From JAOSJT01 sp035362335 (lineage in GTDB: Bacteria; Bacteroidota; Ignavibacteria; SZUA-365), in the NCBI GenBank assembly GCA_035362335.1, contig DAOSDL010000003.1, positions 62,001-126,000 of the forward strand: a stretch of DNA of 64,000 nucleotides, given 5' to 3'. Positions within the stretch are counted from its first letter, which is position 1, and each line of letters starts with the position of its first letter. Position numbers and translations under genes: made by a program. Under the pieces are notes generated by a model. That model made no database searches. It had not been told where the DNA came from and saw nothing but the letters and a program-made list of their open reading frames with translations. Below, piece after piece: positions 34,177-42,827 of the stretch.

Positions 34177-36015
34177 TTAACGTAGCACAGCGTATCCGAA
34201 GGCGGGGAGATCGACGTGAATGCTCGCGGCCTCCAATCGTACCTCTCCGCGGACGAGCAGCGGCGTACCTGACACCGCGAGCGGCTTTACCAATCTGGCG
34301 CTCAGCGGGGCGGAGCCGGTATTCACCAGCACCAGCACACCGTCGCCGTCGAGTTCGCGCGCATACGCCACCAACGCGTCCGCTTCGTGCGCGCGCAGCA
34401 TGCGCAGTTCACCACGGCGCAGCGCGGGATGCTGGCGACGGAGTTCGAACAGGGTGGTGTACAACTGCCTGAAGCCGTGTTCGTCGCGCGACCAATCGAT
34501 GGGGACCTTTTCAAACAACTGCAACGGTGTGGTATTGCCCACTTCCTGACCGTTGTACAGCAAAGGTATACCTGGCAGCAGCGACACCAGCACGGCGGCG
34601 GCGCGGGCTTGCTCGGCACCGAACCATGCGGCCGCGGGGGCGTCGTACATGTCCTTGTCGTGATTCGAGGAAAAACGCAGACGCGGCGCCCTGCGCGGAT
34701 AGCGCCATTGCTCGCGCTGCAACGTACTCAGGACGTCGGCGCTGTTCACTTCGCCGCGAAACAGCGGACGCAGTATGTCGTAGGTGTTCCACGCGTAGGT
34801 GATGTCGAACGCATCGATGTGCAACTCCGGTTCGGCGCCTTCGGCCAGCATCATCACCGGCTTGACGGCGCGCAACGCGCGGATGGCTTCCACCCAGAAA
34901 TCATGCGGTACCATTTCGGCCACATCGCAGCGAAATCCATCGATGCCCACGTCACGCACCCAGAAGAGCAGCATGTCCTTCATCCACTTTCGCAATCCCG
35001 GCTGCGCGTAATCCAGATCGGCCACGTCGTGCCAATCGGCGTTGGGAGGAATGATCTCTCCCGCGGAGTTCTTCGTGTACCATTCAGGATGTTCGGTGAT
35101 CAGAGGATTGTCCCAGGCGGTGTGATTGGCCACGAGATCGATGATGATGCGCATCCCGTGCCTATGCGTGGCGGCCACCAGCGAGCGCATGTCCTCCATG
35201 CTGCCGAATTCCGGATTCACCGCGTAGTAATCGCGCACGGCATAGGGACTGCCGAGCGTGCCCTTGCGGTTCACTTCGCCCACGGGATGAATGGGCATGA
35301 GCCAGAGCACAGTGACGCCCAGCGCTTTCAATTCGGGAAGACGTTGTTCGATGGCGCGCAGCGATCCTTCCTTCGAGAAGCTCCGCGGGTAGATTTCGTA
35401 GATCACCGCGTCGCGTACCCAATCCGCGCTGCGCACCGGCGCCATTGCGGCGAATTTCCCGCGCATCAACTCCTCTTCATTGCCAAATTCCATCACGCTC
35501 ACGGCACCAACAAGACCGCCAGGCCCCGCGAGATCCTCGATGCGCAACACCAGCTCGTTGGCACCGACGCGCAGGGCATTGGTCACTTCCACGAAGAAGC
35601 GTTCGCCATAGCCAGCGTGCTCGCCAACGCGCGTACCATTGAGCCAGATTTCGGCGTTGTCGTCCACCGCCTCGAAGACCAGCGCGAGACGCCCGCCGGG
35701 CTTCACGGGCACATCGAAGCGCCGCGCATACCAGCCGAAGCCGTCGTAATTGCCCAGCTCGCGCAGCACATCCCAGCTTCCCGGCACTGCCAGCGTGGAC
35801 CAGGAGTTGCGGTCCACACCTTCAGCATACCATGCCGCCTGGAAACCGATGTTGCCGGGATCCGCTGTGAAGCGCCAGTCGCCGTCGAGCATCATGCTCC
35901 AGCGCTGCGCTTCGCCAGGCACCTCGGGTCGCGAGCAGGAGGACAAACACAGGAGCGCCGGCAACAGCACGAGGCCGAGCATCAATCGCGGGAGTCGGGG
36001 ATATCGCATACGCAT
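34177..36015 (-). CDS. GH13 alpha-amylase-family lipoprotein with N-terminal jelly-roll domain
   Basis: 612 residues. Signal peptide with lipobox LSSC (Cys27), so membrane-anchored outside the cytoplasm. Residues ~38-175 form a GH2-type sugar-binding jelly roll (GDWRFTADPG, VPGSWDV, YARRFDVPV, AEIWLNGTRVGEHAGY). Residues ~200-530 form a GH13 barrel: IIIDLVANHT, GFRCDVAEM (nucleophile Asp ~364), MLAEGAEPE (acid Glu ~392) and FSSNHDKD (Asp ~453). A short C-terminal beta domain follows. All three catalytic residues are present. Probable substrate alpha-1,4-glucan or maltodextrin; exact specificity is not deducible. Six bases separate it from the upstream nitroreductase gene. Confidence 0.92.
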   Translation of the reverse strand: MRMRYPRLPRLMLGLVLLPALLCLSSCSRPEVPGEAQRWSMMLDGDWRFTADPGNIGFQAAWYAEGVDRNSWSTLAVPGSWDVLRELGNYDGFGWYARRFDVPVKPGGRLALVFEAVDDNAEIWLNGTRVGEHAGYGERFFVEVTNALRVGANELVLRIEDLAGPGGLVGAVSVMEFGNEEELMRGKFAAMAPVRSADWVRDAVIYEIYPRSFSKEGSLRAIEQRLPELKALGVTVLWLMPIHPVGEVNRKGTLGSPYAVRDYYAVNPEFGSMEDMRSLVAATHRHGMRIIIDLVANHTAWDNPLITEHPEWYTKNSAGEIIPPNADWHDVADLDYAQPGLRKWMKDMLLFWVRDVGIDGFRCDVAEMVPHDFWVEAIRALRAVKPVMMLAEGAEPELHIDAFDITYAWNTYDILRPLFRGEVNSADVLSTLQREQWRYPRRAPRLRFSSNHDKDMYDAPAAAWFGAEQARAAAVLVSLLPGIPLLYNGQEVGNTTPLQLFEKVPIDWSRDEHGFRQLYTTLFELRRQHPALRRGELRMLRAHEADALVAYARELDGDGVLVLVNTGSAPLSARLVKPLAVSGTPLLVRGEVRLEAASIHVDLPAFGYAVLR

Positions 36016-36021
36016 ACTCCG

Positions 36022-36702
36022 TTACAGAACGAGAAGGATGTCGTCGATGGATTTTTTCCTGATGTTTGGCACGGTGGCATCGGTGGCGGGATAGCCCACG
36101 GGAATCAGGACATACGGCCGTTCGTTGCGCGGACGCACGAGAATTTCGTTGAGGAAGTTCATGGGATTCGGCGTATGCGTCAGCGTAGCCAGACCGGCGT
36201 GATGCAGCGCCGCGAGCAGCATCCCCACTGCGATTCCGACGGACTCGGTTACGTAGTAGTGCTTTGTGCGCATGGGCGGGCCACCGATGGTGTTGATGCC
36301 TGAATCCTCGTAGCTGACCTGGAATACCACGATGAGAAAGGGCGCGATGTCGAGGTAGGCCTTGTGCCAATCCGTACCAAGCGGTGCGAGCGTCTGCTTC
36401 CACTCGGGTGGGAAGCGCCGTTCGTAATTCTCGCGTTCTTCCTTCTCGGCGGCGATACGAATTTTCCGTTTGATTTTGGGATCCGACACCAGCACGAAAC
36501 GCCAGGGCTGCTGATTGGCACCGGATGGTGCCGTTCCCGCCGCGCGAATGCAGGTGGTGACAATATCCAGCGGAACGGGATCGGTGGAGAAATGGCGTAC
36601 CGAACGGCGTGTGCGCATGCGTTCATAAAACGCCGACGCCGCGGTGCGCTGCTCCTCCTCGTCGAGACGGGTAAAAGCGAGCGGAATGAAAGATTCGGCC
36701 AT
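36022..36702 (-). CDS. Nitroreductase-family flavoprotein, iodotyrosine deiodinase-like
   Basis: 226 residues, FMN-dependent nitroreductase fold. RRSVRHFSTDPVPLDIV, GTAPSGANQQPWRFVLVSDP and the ending VGYPATDATVPNIRKKS follow the pattern I know from iodotyrosine deiodinase (animal IYD has RSVRF, GTAPSGAHTEPWTFV and VGYPSRDATVPDLKRK). The central insertion with YERRFPPEWKQ resembles the IYD active-site lid. Bacterial homologues can dehalogenate halotyrosines. Its physiological substrate here is unknown. It precedes the GH13 gene by 6 bases. Confidence 0.88.
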   Translation of the reverse strand: MAESFIPLAFTRLDEEEQRTAASAFYERMRTRRSVRHFSTDPVPLDIVTTCIRAAGTAPSGANQQPWRFVLVSDPKIKRKIRIAAEKEERENYERRFPPEWKQTLAPLGTDWHKAYLDIAPFLIVVFQVSYEDSGINTIGGPPMRTKHYYVTESVGIAVGMLLAALHHAGLATLTHTPNPMNFLNEILVRPRNERPYVLIPVGYPATDATVPNIRKKSIDDILLVL

Positions 36703-36730
36703 ACGTGCTCCTGTAAATCGCCGTCACCGT

Positions 36731-36769
36731 CGCAGGTGGCACCGTGCGGTATCTCGACCGGTGCCTGCG
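36731..36769 (-). terminator. Hairpin after phosphofructokinase gene
   Basis: CGCAGGTGGCACCG can pair with CGGTGCCTGCG (one small bulge), between the PFK stop and the nitroreductase start on the minus strand. There is no T-tract, so it may be an attenuator. Confidence 0.4.
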
Positions 36770-36784
36770 AGAGGCATGGCGCGT

Positions 36785-37942
36785 TCAATCGCCAAAACAG
36801 ATCCCCAGATCCCGCGCAGTGAGTATGGTATCGCAATCCAGAGGCACCACTTTCATGCGTCGCGTGGCAAGTTCCAACGGCACGTAGCGTACCTTGGGTG
36901 GATCCAGCGCCACCATCACACCATCCTGCCCTTCTTCCAGTGCGCGTACAGCCGCCGCTCCGAAGCGCAGGGAAAGCAGGCGGTCGAAGGTCGTGGGCGT
37001 TCCTCCGCGCTGCAAGTGTCCGAGCACCACATGCCGCGCCTCCTGCCCGGTCAAGTCCTGCAACTGCTTCGCCACCTGTTCACCAATACCGCCAAGGCGC
37101 TCGGCTCGGCCTATTTCATGCTCCAATACGCTGCGAGCGCCATCCTTCGCTGTGGCACCTTCGGCAACCACGACGATGGAAAACTTCTTGCCCTCGCGCA
37201 GGCGATCACGGGTTTTTTCCGCAACCTTGTGGATATCGAAGGGAATTTCGGGAATCAGAATCGCATCGGCCGTACCCGACACACCGGAATTCAAGGCAAT
37301 CCACCCGGCGTAGCGGCCCATGACTTCCACCACCATGATGCGTCGATGCGCCTCCGCGGTGGAATGCAAGCGGTCGAGGCATTCGGTGGCAAAGGTCACC
37401 GCCGTATCGAAACCGAAGGTGGCCACTGTTTTATCGAGATCGTTGTCGATGGTTTTCGGAACGCCCACAATGCGCAATCCATGCTCGTGCAGCACCTTGG
37501 CGATACTCAGCGAACCGTCGCCGCCAATTGCCACCACGGCATCGATGCGTTGCTTGCGGCAGGCCCGCACGATATCCATGCTGCGGTCCACCGTGGTCAC
37601 CGTGCCATCAGGCTTCGTGATGGGGAAGGTGAGCGGATTGCCCTTGTTTGTCGTGCCAAGGATGGTACCGCCGAGATGGGTGATGCCACGCACGCTTTCC
37701 ATGGTGAGCGGTATCAAGCCGCCATCGGGAAACTGCTCGGGCATGAGCAATCCATTGTAGCCATCGCGAATGCCCACCACCTCCCAGCCGCGCCGCACCG
37801 CGCCAATGGTCACGGCGCGTATCACCGCGTTGAGACCGGGTGCATCACCACCGCCGGTGTTGATGGCGATGCGGCGGATGCGCCTCGGGCGCGCCGCAGT
37901 GGATTTCTTGGATACTGTTGCTGAACCGGTACTGCGGGCCAT
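36785..37942 (-). CDS. pfkA: 6-phosphofructokinase
   Basis: 385 residues. It phosphorylates fructose-6-phosphate in glycolysis. Motifs: NTGGGDAPGLNAVIRA, GITHLGGTILGTTNKGNP, AIGGDGSLS (residues ~139-145), PKTIDNDL (~162-169), EVMGRYAGWIAL, HVVLGHLQRGGTPTTFDR. The Gly in GGDG points to ATP as donor, while the Lys in PKTIDND is the residue typical of PPi-dependent and some ATP-dependent long forms, so donor specificity is uncertain. The ~20-residue basic N-terminal extension (SKKSTAARPRRIRR) may be unstructured. Confidence 0.93.
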   Translation of the reverse strand: MARSTGSATVSKKSTAARPRRIRRIAINTGGGDAPGLNAVIRAVTIGAVRRGWEVVGIRDGYNGLLMPEQFPDGGLIPLTMESVRGITHLGGTILGTTNKGNPLTFPITKPDGTVTTVDRSMDIVRACRKQRIDAVVAIGGDGSLSIAKVLHEHGLRIVGVPKTIDNDLDKTVATFGFDTAVTFATECLDRLHSTAEAHRRIMVVEVMGRYAGWIALNSGVSGTADAILIPEIPFDIHKVAEKTRDRLREGKKFSIVVVAEGATAKDGARSVLEHEIGRAERLGGIGEQVAKQLQDLTGQEARHVVLGHLQRGGTPTTFDRLLSLRFGAAAVRALEEGQDGVMVALDPPKVRYVPLELATRRMKVVPLDCDTILTARDLGICFGD

Positions 37943-38038
37943 GAAGCTCCACCTTGCTTGGGGTACGAAGAATACGGCGAAATGTACTGATTCGCTCTCT
38001 GCCCATCAAACGAAACACGGCCCGCCAACGGGTTGATA

Positions 38039-39745
38039 CTACTCGGCGGGGGCGGACGCCCGCTCCTCCTCGCTTTTCAACAACGCCAGCAATTCAACGA
38101 AATTTTGTGCGCGCAGCAGTCTGTCCACGAGACGGTCGGAACGGAACAAGCGTCCGATATCGGCCAGCAGTTGCAGTTGTACCTGAAAGTCGTCCTTGGG
38201 CGTGAGTACCAGCAACACCACTCGCGCGGGCTTGCCGTCGGGCGCATCGAAATCGATACCCTCCTGCGAGCGTCCCAGCGCCACGATGGGCGCGGTAATG
38301 CCCTCCACACGTGCATGCGGTATCGCCACACGGTGTCCGATACCGGTGGACATGGTGCGCTCTCGGTCGAGCGCTTTCTGGCAAATCACTTCGCGCGGCA
38401 CACCGCTGCTGGCGGACAGCACGGCGGACAGTTCTGTAATCGCATCCTCGCGCGTTGTGGCCTTGAGCGAGGGTATGAATGATTTTGAAGTAAGAGCATC
38501 AATCAGTCGCGGTAGCCGCTTGTTGCCCATGATCCACTGCATGGCGGGTCCGGCCACCAACGAGGTGACCATGGCCATGATGATCAAGGCCACAAACATG
38601 CGTTCATCGATCAGACCCGCCTCCAATGCCAGCAAAGCCAGAATGATTTCCATGGCGCCACGTGCATTCATCGCCATGCCGATGGACAGGGATTCGCGAT
38701 CGGTGAAGCCCATGATTTTGCTGGCGATAATGCTGCCGACAAGCTTTCCAACGCTGGCGATGAGCAATACCAGCAGCACCAGACTCAGATCGAAATGCTG
38801 AATGATATTCACGCGCAGTCCGATGGAAGCGAAAAACAACGGCGCGAAAATAAAGGAGATGAAGTGATCCAGAATCTGCCGCGTCTTTTCCCGGAGATGG
38901 GTGGAATCGCCCAGCGCCACACCGAACATGAAGGCGCCGAGTATGGAGTGAATGCCGATCCACTCTGTCAACGCCGCCGCGAGCAGGCCGCCGACCACGG
39001 CAAAACCCAGCACTCCTCCCGGCCAGGAGGTGTACGCCTGGAGTCGTGGTAAAATGGAGTCGATGATGAAGCGGCCCACGGTGAGTATCAGCACGGTGAA
39101 GCCCACAGTCAACAGCACGGTCATGCCTATGCCCACGCTCTCGGTTGAGGCCGCCTGCATCAACCCGAGAATGGTGGCAAAAAGCAACCAGCCCACCAGA
39201 TCGTTGATCACCGCCACCGAGATCAGTATCATGCCGAGATCCGAGCGATACATGTTCAAATCGATGAGAATCTTGGCGATCACCGGAAGCGCTGTGATGG
39301 ACAGTGCCGTACCCAGAAACAGCGCGAAATACAATGGTTCGGTGCCCGCGCCCAGGCCGAAGGTTTGTGGAAAAAGAGCCGCACTTCCGAATCCCACCGC
39401 GAAGGGAATCACCATGCCGAACACACTGATCACCACCGAGGCCTTGCCCTGCCGGAGAATGGAGGACAAATCCACCTCGATGCCCGCCACCATCAGGAAT
39501 AGCGTTATTCCGAGCGTGGTCACCGCCTGCAGGGCGGCGGAAAAACCCGGAGTATCGGGGAAAAGCGTTGAAAATGTCTGCGGCGCAAACGCCCCGAGCA
39601 CGGTGGGACCCAACAGCACGCCGGCGAGCAACTCGCCCAGCACCGCCGGGAGATTCAACGCGCGTGCCAGCTCGCCCAACACGCGCGCGGCCAGCAACAG
39701 CAGAGCCAACGCGAGGAAAAACGCCGTGAGTTCGGTATGCGTCAT
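38039..39745 (-). CDS. CPA2 cation/proton antiporter fused to PTS EIIA domain
   Basis: 568 residues. Residues 1-~400 are a KefB/NhaP-type antiporter with about 12 helices (LGELLAGVLLGPTVLG, TALSITALPVIAKIL, VAVINDLVGWLL, MAMNARGAMEIILA). Residues ~420-560 are a fructose-type EIIA domain with the phosphorylatable His in GHRVAIPHARVEG (His ~477) and a downstream DFQVQLQLLADIG. This suggests antiport activity controlled by PTS phosphorylation; no other PTS gene is visible here. The next gene downstream is phosphofructokinase, about 95 bases away. The Usp gene lies just upstream, 7 bases away. Confidence 0.92.
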   Translation of the reverse strand: MTHTELTAFFLALALLLLAARVLGELARALNLPAVLGELLAGVLLGPTVLGAFAPQTFSTLFPDTPGFSAALQAVTTLGITLFLMVAGIEVDLSSILRQGKASVVISVFGMVIPFAVGFGSAALFPQTFGLGAGTEPLYFALFLGTALSITALPVIAKILIDLNMYRSDLGMILISVAVINDLVGWLLFATILGLMQAASTESVGIGMTVLLTVGFTVLILTVGRFIIDSILPRLQAYTSWPGGVLGFAVVGGLLAAALTEWIGIHSILGAFMFGVALGDSTHLREKTRQILDHFISFIFAPLFFASIGLRVNIIQHFDLSLVLLVLLIASVGKLVGSIIASKIMGFTDRESLSIGMAMNARGAMEIILALLALEAGLIDERMFVALIIMAMVTSLVAGPAMQWIMGNKRLPRLIDALTSKSFIPSLKATTREDAITELSAVLSASSGVPREVICQKALDRERTMSTGIGHRVAIPHARVEGITAPIVALGRSQEGIDFDAPDGKPARVVLLVLTPKDDFQVQLQLLADIGRLFRSDRLVDRLLRAQNFVELLALLKSEEERASAPAE

Positions 39746-39752
39746 AGGCGCC

Positions 39753-40601
39753 TCACTCCTCCGCTTCCCGCAACTGCTCGGCGCGGAACAGCAACATGCT
39801 GCACGGCAGACTGGTCAGCACCGATTCCGCTGGATGCGTGAACAGGCGATCCCAGATGGTGAGCGAGCGCGACGGCGCCTGGAACACCAGCAAATCTGCT
39901 CCCACCGAGCGCGCGTAATCCACGCTGGCCACGCCTTCGGCGCTTTCTTCCAGCACATCCACATCCACGGTGAAACCGCTCAAATCGAACACCGACAAAT
40001 AGTCCAGCAATATCCGCCGCTGATCGTTCTCAAACTCTTCGCGTTCCTCATCGCTGGCGTAACGCGCGGTGAGGCGATTCACAAAGCCCACTTCCTGCAC
40101 GATGGTGAAGGCCCGCACGCCCATGGCCCGCAGCAGCGCGGTGACATAGGCCAGCACCGGAGCTATATCGTCGTCGAAGCGGGCACCCACCACCACGCGT
40201 TCGAATCGTGGCAAACCCTGCACTTGCAGTGGAAGCAGCAGCACCGGGCACTCGGCCTTGCGCGCGATACGACGCGCCACGCTGCCCACGATGCGCTGCA
40301 ACATGCCTTCCTCCTCCAACGCGCCGGCCACGATCATTGCGGCATCGTAGCGCGCCGCCGTGTCGATCACCGCGTCCACAGGATCCACATCCTGGATGAG
40401 CAGATCGTGATTCTCCGGGATCCCCGCCATACGAAGCAACTGCTCGAGCTTTTCCCGCTTGAGTTCCGACTCCTCGCCCGCGTGCACGTACACGGGACGC
40501 GCATTCAGGCGTTCGGCAATGGCGGCAGCGGCAATGGCAATCAACGGTGCATGCGGCGACAACGCCACTCCCGCCACTACCGCACGGATTTGTTCGCTCA
40601 C
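39753..40601 (-). CDS. Tandem universal stress protein
   Basis: 282 residues with two UspA-like halves. The first (IRAVVAGVALSPHAPLIAIA) ends in IVGSVARRIARKAECPVLLL with a degenerate ATP loop. The second (VVVGARFDDDIAPVLAYV) ends in FTHPAESVLTSLPCSMLLF. Tandem Usp proteins commonly sit beside ion antiporters; here the start of the antiporter-EIIA gene is 7 bases downstream, so a joint role in ion or stress homeostasis is likely (inference). About 270 bases with no gene separate it from the barrel protein gene. Confidence 0.88.
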   Translation of the reverse strand: MSEQIRAVVAGVALSPHAPLIAIAAAAIAERLNARPVYVHAGEESELKREKLEQLLRMAGIPENHDLLIQDVDPVDAVIDTAARYDAAMIVAGALEEEGMLQRIVGSVARRIARKAECPVLLLPLQVQGLPRFERVVVGARFDDDIAPVLAYVTALLRAMGVRAFTIVQEVGFVNRLTARYASDEEREEFENDQRRILLDYLSVFDLSGFTVDVDVLEESAEGVASVDYARSVGADLLVFQAPSRSLTIWDRLFTHPAESVLTSLPCSMLLFRAEQLREAEE

Positions 40602-40868
40602 GGTTTCCTCCGTCTAAGGTGCACGATGTGATGCCCTCAAGGTAGCCGACGCCATGCAATGAGGCAACACCCCGCAGCGGCTGCCGCGATGCGTGCGAAA
40701 CTCGTTCCGGTGGTGGGAGGGGACTGGCCTGCATTTCGATCGAAGCTGACAGATGCGAACAGCAGCGCAAGCGATCAGAGGATACGCGCCCGAAGTCAGC
40801 ACCGCGGATTCACTGCACGACGCTGAGATTACGGATGTCCCGATTCAGCGCCGAGTCCGCTGCGTTGC

Positions 40869-42023
40869 CTAGAAATGGAATTCGCCCCGCACATACACCG
40901 ACGCGGGATAATACCAGTACTCGTCGCCCGTATCCGCAACGGGCAGCAGTGTGCCGACATGCACGGCGCTATTGTCGCCGGTGGACCACAGGGCCGAGGC
41001 TTGCACGAACAGGCTGTTGTCGTTCAAGTTAAAATTCACACCGCCGGTGGCATACAGCAGGGGATGCAATTGATAGCCGCCGCCGAGATACAGGTAGCTC
41101 CTCGCGAGTTGTACTATTTCGCCCAGATACAGACGCCCCAGATCGTAGTCGCGCGTGCGTGCGGCGCCTTCGCCGTTGCGAAAGTATTCCATCAACACAT
41201 AGAGTTCGGCCGAAATTTGATAATCCATGCCAAGGATATAGCGTACGAAATCATTGCCGCGTCCCTCGCGGCTCTCATCCATCCACAGCACTTCCGCGCG
41301 CACACCGGCGCCAAAGGCATTGCCCGCCATGTCGGCACCCAGTACGGAGCGACGGTCGAAATACCCCGCCATGGCGGAAAGATCGAATTCCTCCACATTC
41401 GTACGGAAGCGCGCGCCAACATTCGCACTGTCCATGGCCGGACGGAAATTGTAGACGAATTGCACGTCGGTGAAATCACCCAGGTGGAATTTCGCGGTGA
41501 AAGCGTCGGCGCCATCTTTCTCGATTTTATCGTAAGCCGCCGGATTGAGGGGATGAAACAGGTCGGTGGGATTCCAGATGCGACCCGTGCCCCACTGAAT
41601 TCTCTGTCTGCCGAGCATGAACGTTCCCCATGACACATTCTGCCGCAGGTATAGCCGGTCGATGGCATGTGTGAAATGCAGCTTGTTTTCCGCCACAGGA
41701 TGCCAGCGCAGATCCACCGCCTGCCGCGGCGCGATATCGCGGTAAGCCAGAGACGCCACCCCGTCGCGGGACATCCACAGAAGCGTACTCTCATGCTCCA
41801 GCGCGAGCGTCCCGCCTTCCCACAGTTCCATCAATGGACGAAGGCGAAGACGTGCGAGATTGCTGGCTGCATCGTCCACACCCTGCATCGCGGGAAATTG
41901 TCCCGCCGCAAAATCCATGACATAGCCACTGAAGCGCAACGCCGGCTGCGCGTCGGTGCGTCCTACCATCGCGAGAGCAAAAAGTAGGACGACACATGAA
42001 ACACGGAATGGAATCCGGGACAT
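40869..42023 (-). CDS. Predicted outer-membrane beta-barrel protein
   Basis: 384 residues from MSRIPFRVSCV, whose signal peptide (VVLLFALAMVGRTDAQPA) fixes the start over an upstream in-frame codon. The mature part has alternating amphipathic strands (LRFSGYVMDFAAG, LHFTHAIDRLYLRQ, SYLYLGGGYQLHPLL, LFVQASALWS) and ends in a terminal strand VYVRGEFHF with the C-terminal Phe typical of barrels. WGTGRIWNPTDLFHP is a notable periplasmic-loop-like motif also seen in DUF1302-type porins. Transport substrate unknown. It follows the two four-helix membrane protein genes on the same strand. Confidence 0.82.
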   Translation of the reverse strand: MSRIPFRVSCVVLLFALAMVGRTDAQPALRFSGYVMDFAAGQFPAMQGVDDAASNLARLRLRPLMELWEGGTLALEHESTLLWMSRDGVASLAYRDIAPRQAVDLRWHPVAENKLHFTHAIDRLYLRQNVSWGTFMLGRQRIQWGTGRIWNPTDLFHPLNPAAYDKIEKDGADAFTAKFHLGDFTDVQFVYNFRPAMDSANVGARFRTNVEEFDLSAMAGYFDRRSVLGADMAGNAFGAGVRAEVLWMDESREGRGNDFVRYILGMDYQISAELYVLMEYFRNGEGAARTRDYDLGRLYLGEIVQLARSYLYLGGGYQLHPLLYATGGVNFNLNDNSLFVQASALWSTGDNSAVHVGTLLPVADTGDEYWYYPASVYVRGEFHF

Positions 42024-42101
42024 ATGAACCTCATCGCTTCGTACGCAGTCACAGACGCTCTGTGTCACCAAGCTGGACCTCCTCTCCACTCATCTCGATG
42101 C

Positions 42102-42626
42102 TCAACTCTTTGCCGACTCCGATCCTATGCGCTGCATGTGGCCGCGGCGATACAGGTTCGGAAGATGCCGAGCGATCCACTTCGGACGCAAGAGCAACAT
42201 CGCACCAAGAATTATCCGAATACACTCTTCCAATGTGTGCAGTAGAATGTTCCGTGATAAAAAGTCAGGCATTGGATTGATCACCAGTAGAGTGATGCCG
42301 CCGATTGCCGAAGGCATGGCATCAGCAAGCATGTACATTCCAAGCAATATCACACCCAATGTGAGGAGTGCTTCGCCATTCTCAGTAGTATCCAGCGCCG
42401 GCGCAATGGTGGGATGCATACGGACTGCGATGTCAGGTGCGTACACCCACACAATAATCGCTGCGGCACCGGCGCCGATCAGTATCAACAGTATCGGCAG
42501 GTACTCCACAAACCCGTTGTAATCCATCCGGTGAGAACATGCATTCCAGATACGACTCAAGGTCAAGGCGAACACTGTCGCCGTGAATATCCGAATACAC
42601 AGCGATAACGTCTGCACAGCCGACAT
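42102..42626 (-). CDS. Four-helix membrane protein, paralogue 1
   Basis: 174 residues and four predicted membrane helices, no named family recognised. It begins MSAVQTLSLCIRIF and contains GVILLGMYMLADAMPSAIGG and LEECIRIILGAMLLLRPKWI. These align with the neighbour at 42828-43349 (MSAVEKLGLIIRIL, GLHLLGLYLLVASLPHLLG, LEHVVRMLLGLLLLFTAPWI), so the two are tandem duplicates. The ATG overlaps the stop of a possible small ORF (TGATG). Probably in one unit with the barrel gene 78 bases downstream. Confidence 0.75.
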   Translation of the reverse strand: MSAVQTLSLCIRIFTATVFALTLSRIWNACSHRMDYNGFVEYLPILLILIGAGAAAIIVWVYAPDIAVRMHPTIAPALDTTENGEALLTLGVILLGMYMLADAMPSAIGGITLLVINPMPDFLSRNILLHTLEECIRIILGAMLLLRPKWIARHLPNLYRRGHMQRIGSESAKS

Positions 42627-42820
42627 CAGAATACCCTCGTGCTTTGCTGATACCAGTACGCGTTCGAGCTATAACCTTGTGGTGAGGCAATGCTGTGCAT
42701 ACAACCATATCGCATGTGATATCCTGCGAAAGGCGGCATATCGAACACCGTCACGTTCACATCGATATTGCCGACAGACTGAGATGCAATCATCTGTACC
42801 AGCGATAATAATTGTGCCAC
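42626..42820 (-). CDS. Possible small ORF between the paralogues
   Basis: 64 codons from a GTG, ending in a TGATG overlap with the next gene. No family, no clear ribosome site, no membrane helix; the peptide contains HMRYGC and YWYQQS. The tight junctions on both sides are the only argument for it. It may equally be a non-coding spacer. Confidence 0.25.
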   Translation of the reverse strand: MAQLLSLVQMIASQSVGNIDVNVTVFDMPPFAGYHMRYGCMHSIASPQGYSSNAYWYQQSTRVF

Positions 42821-42827
42821 AGCGTTT

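Noticed and set aside
34387..36303. 638-codon open frame antisense to the GH13 gene
   Set aside because: Low-complexity His/Arg composition; the minus-strand gene has complete catalytic motifs.
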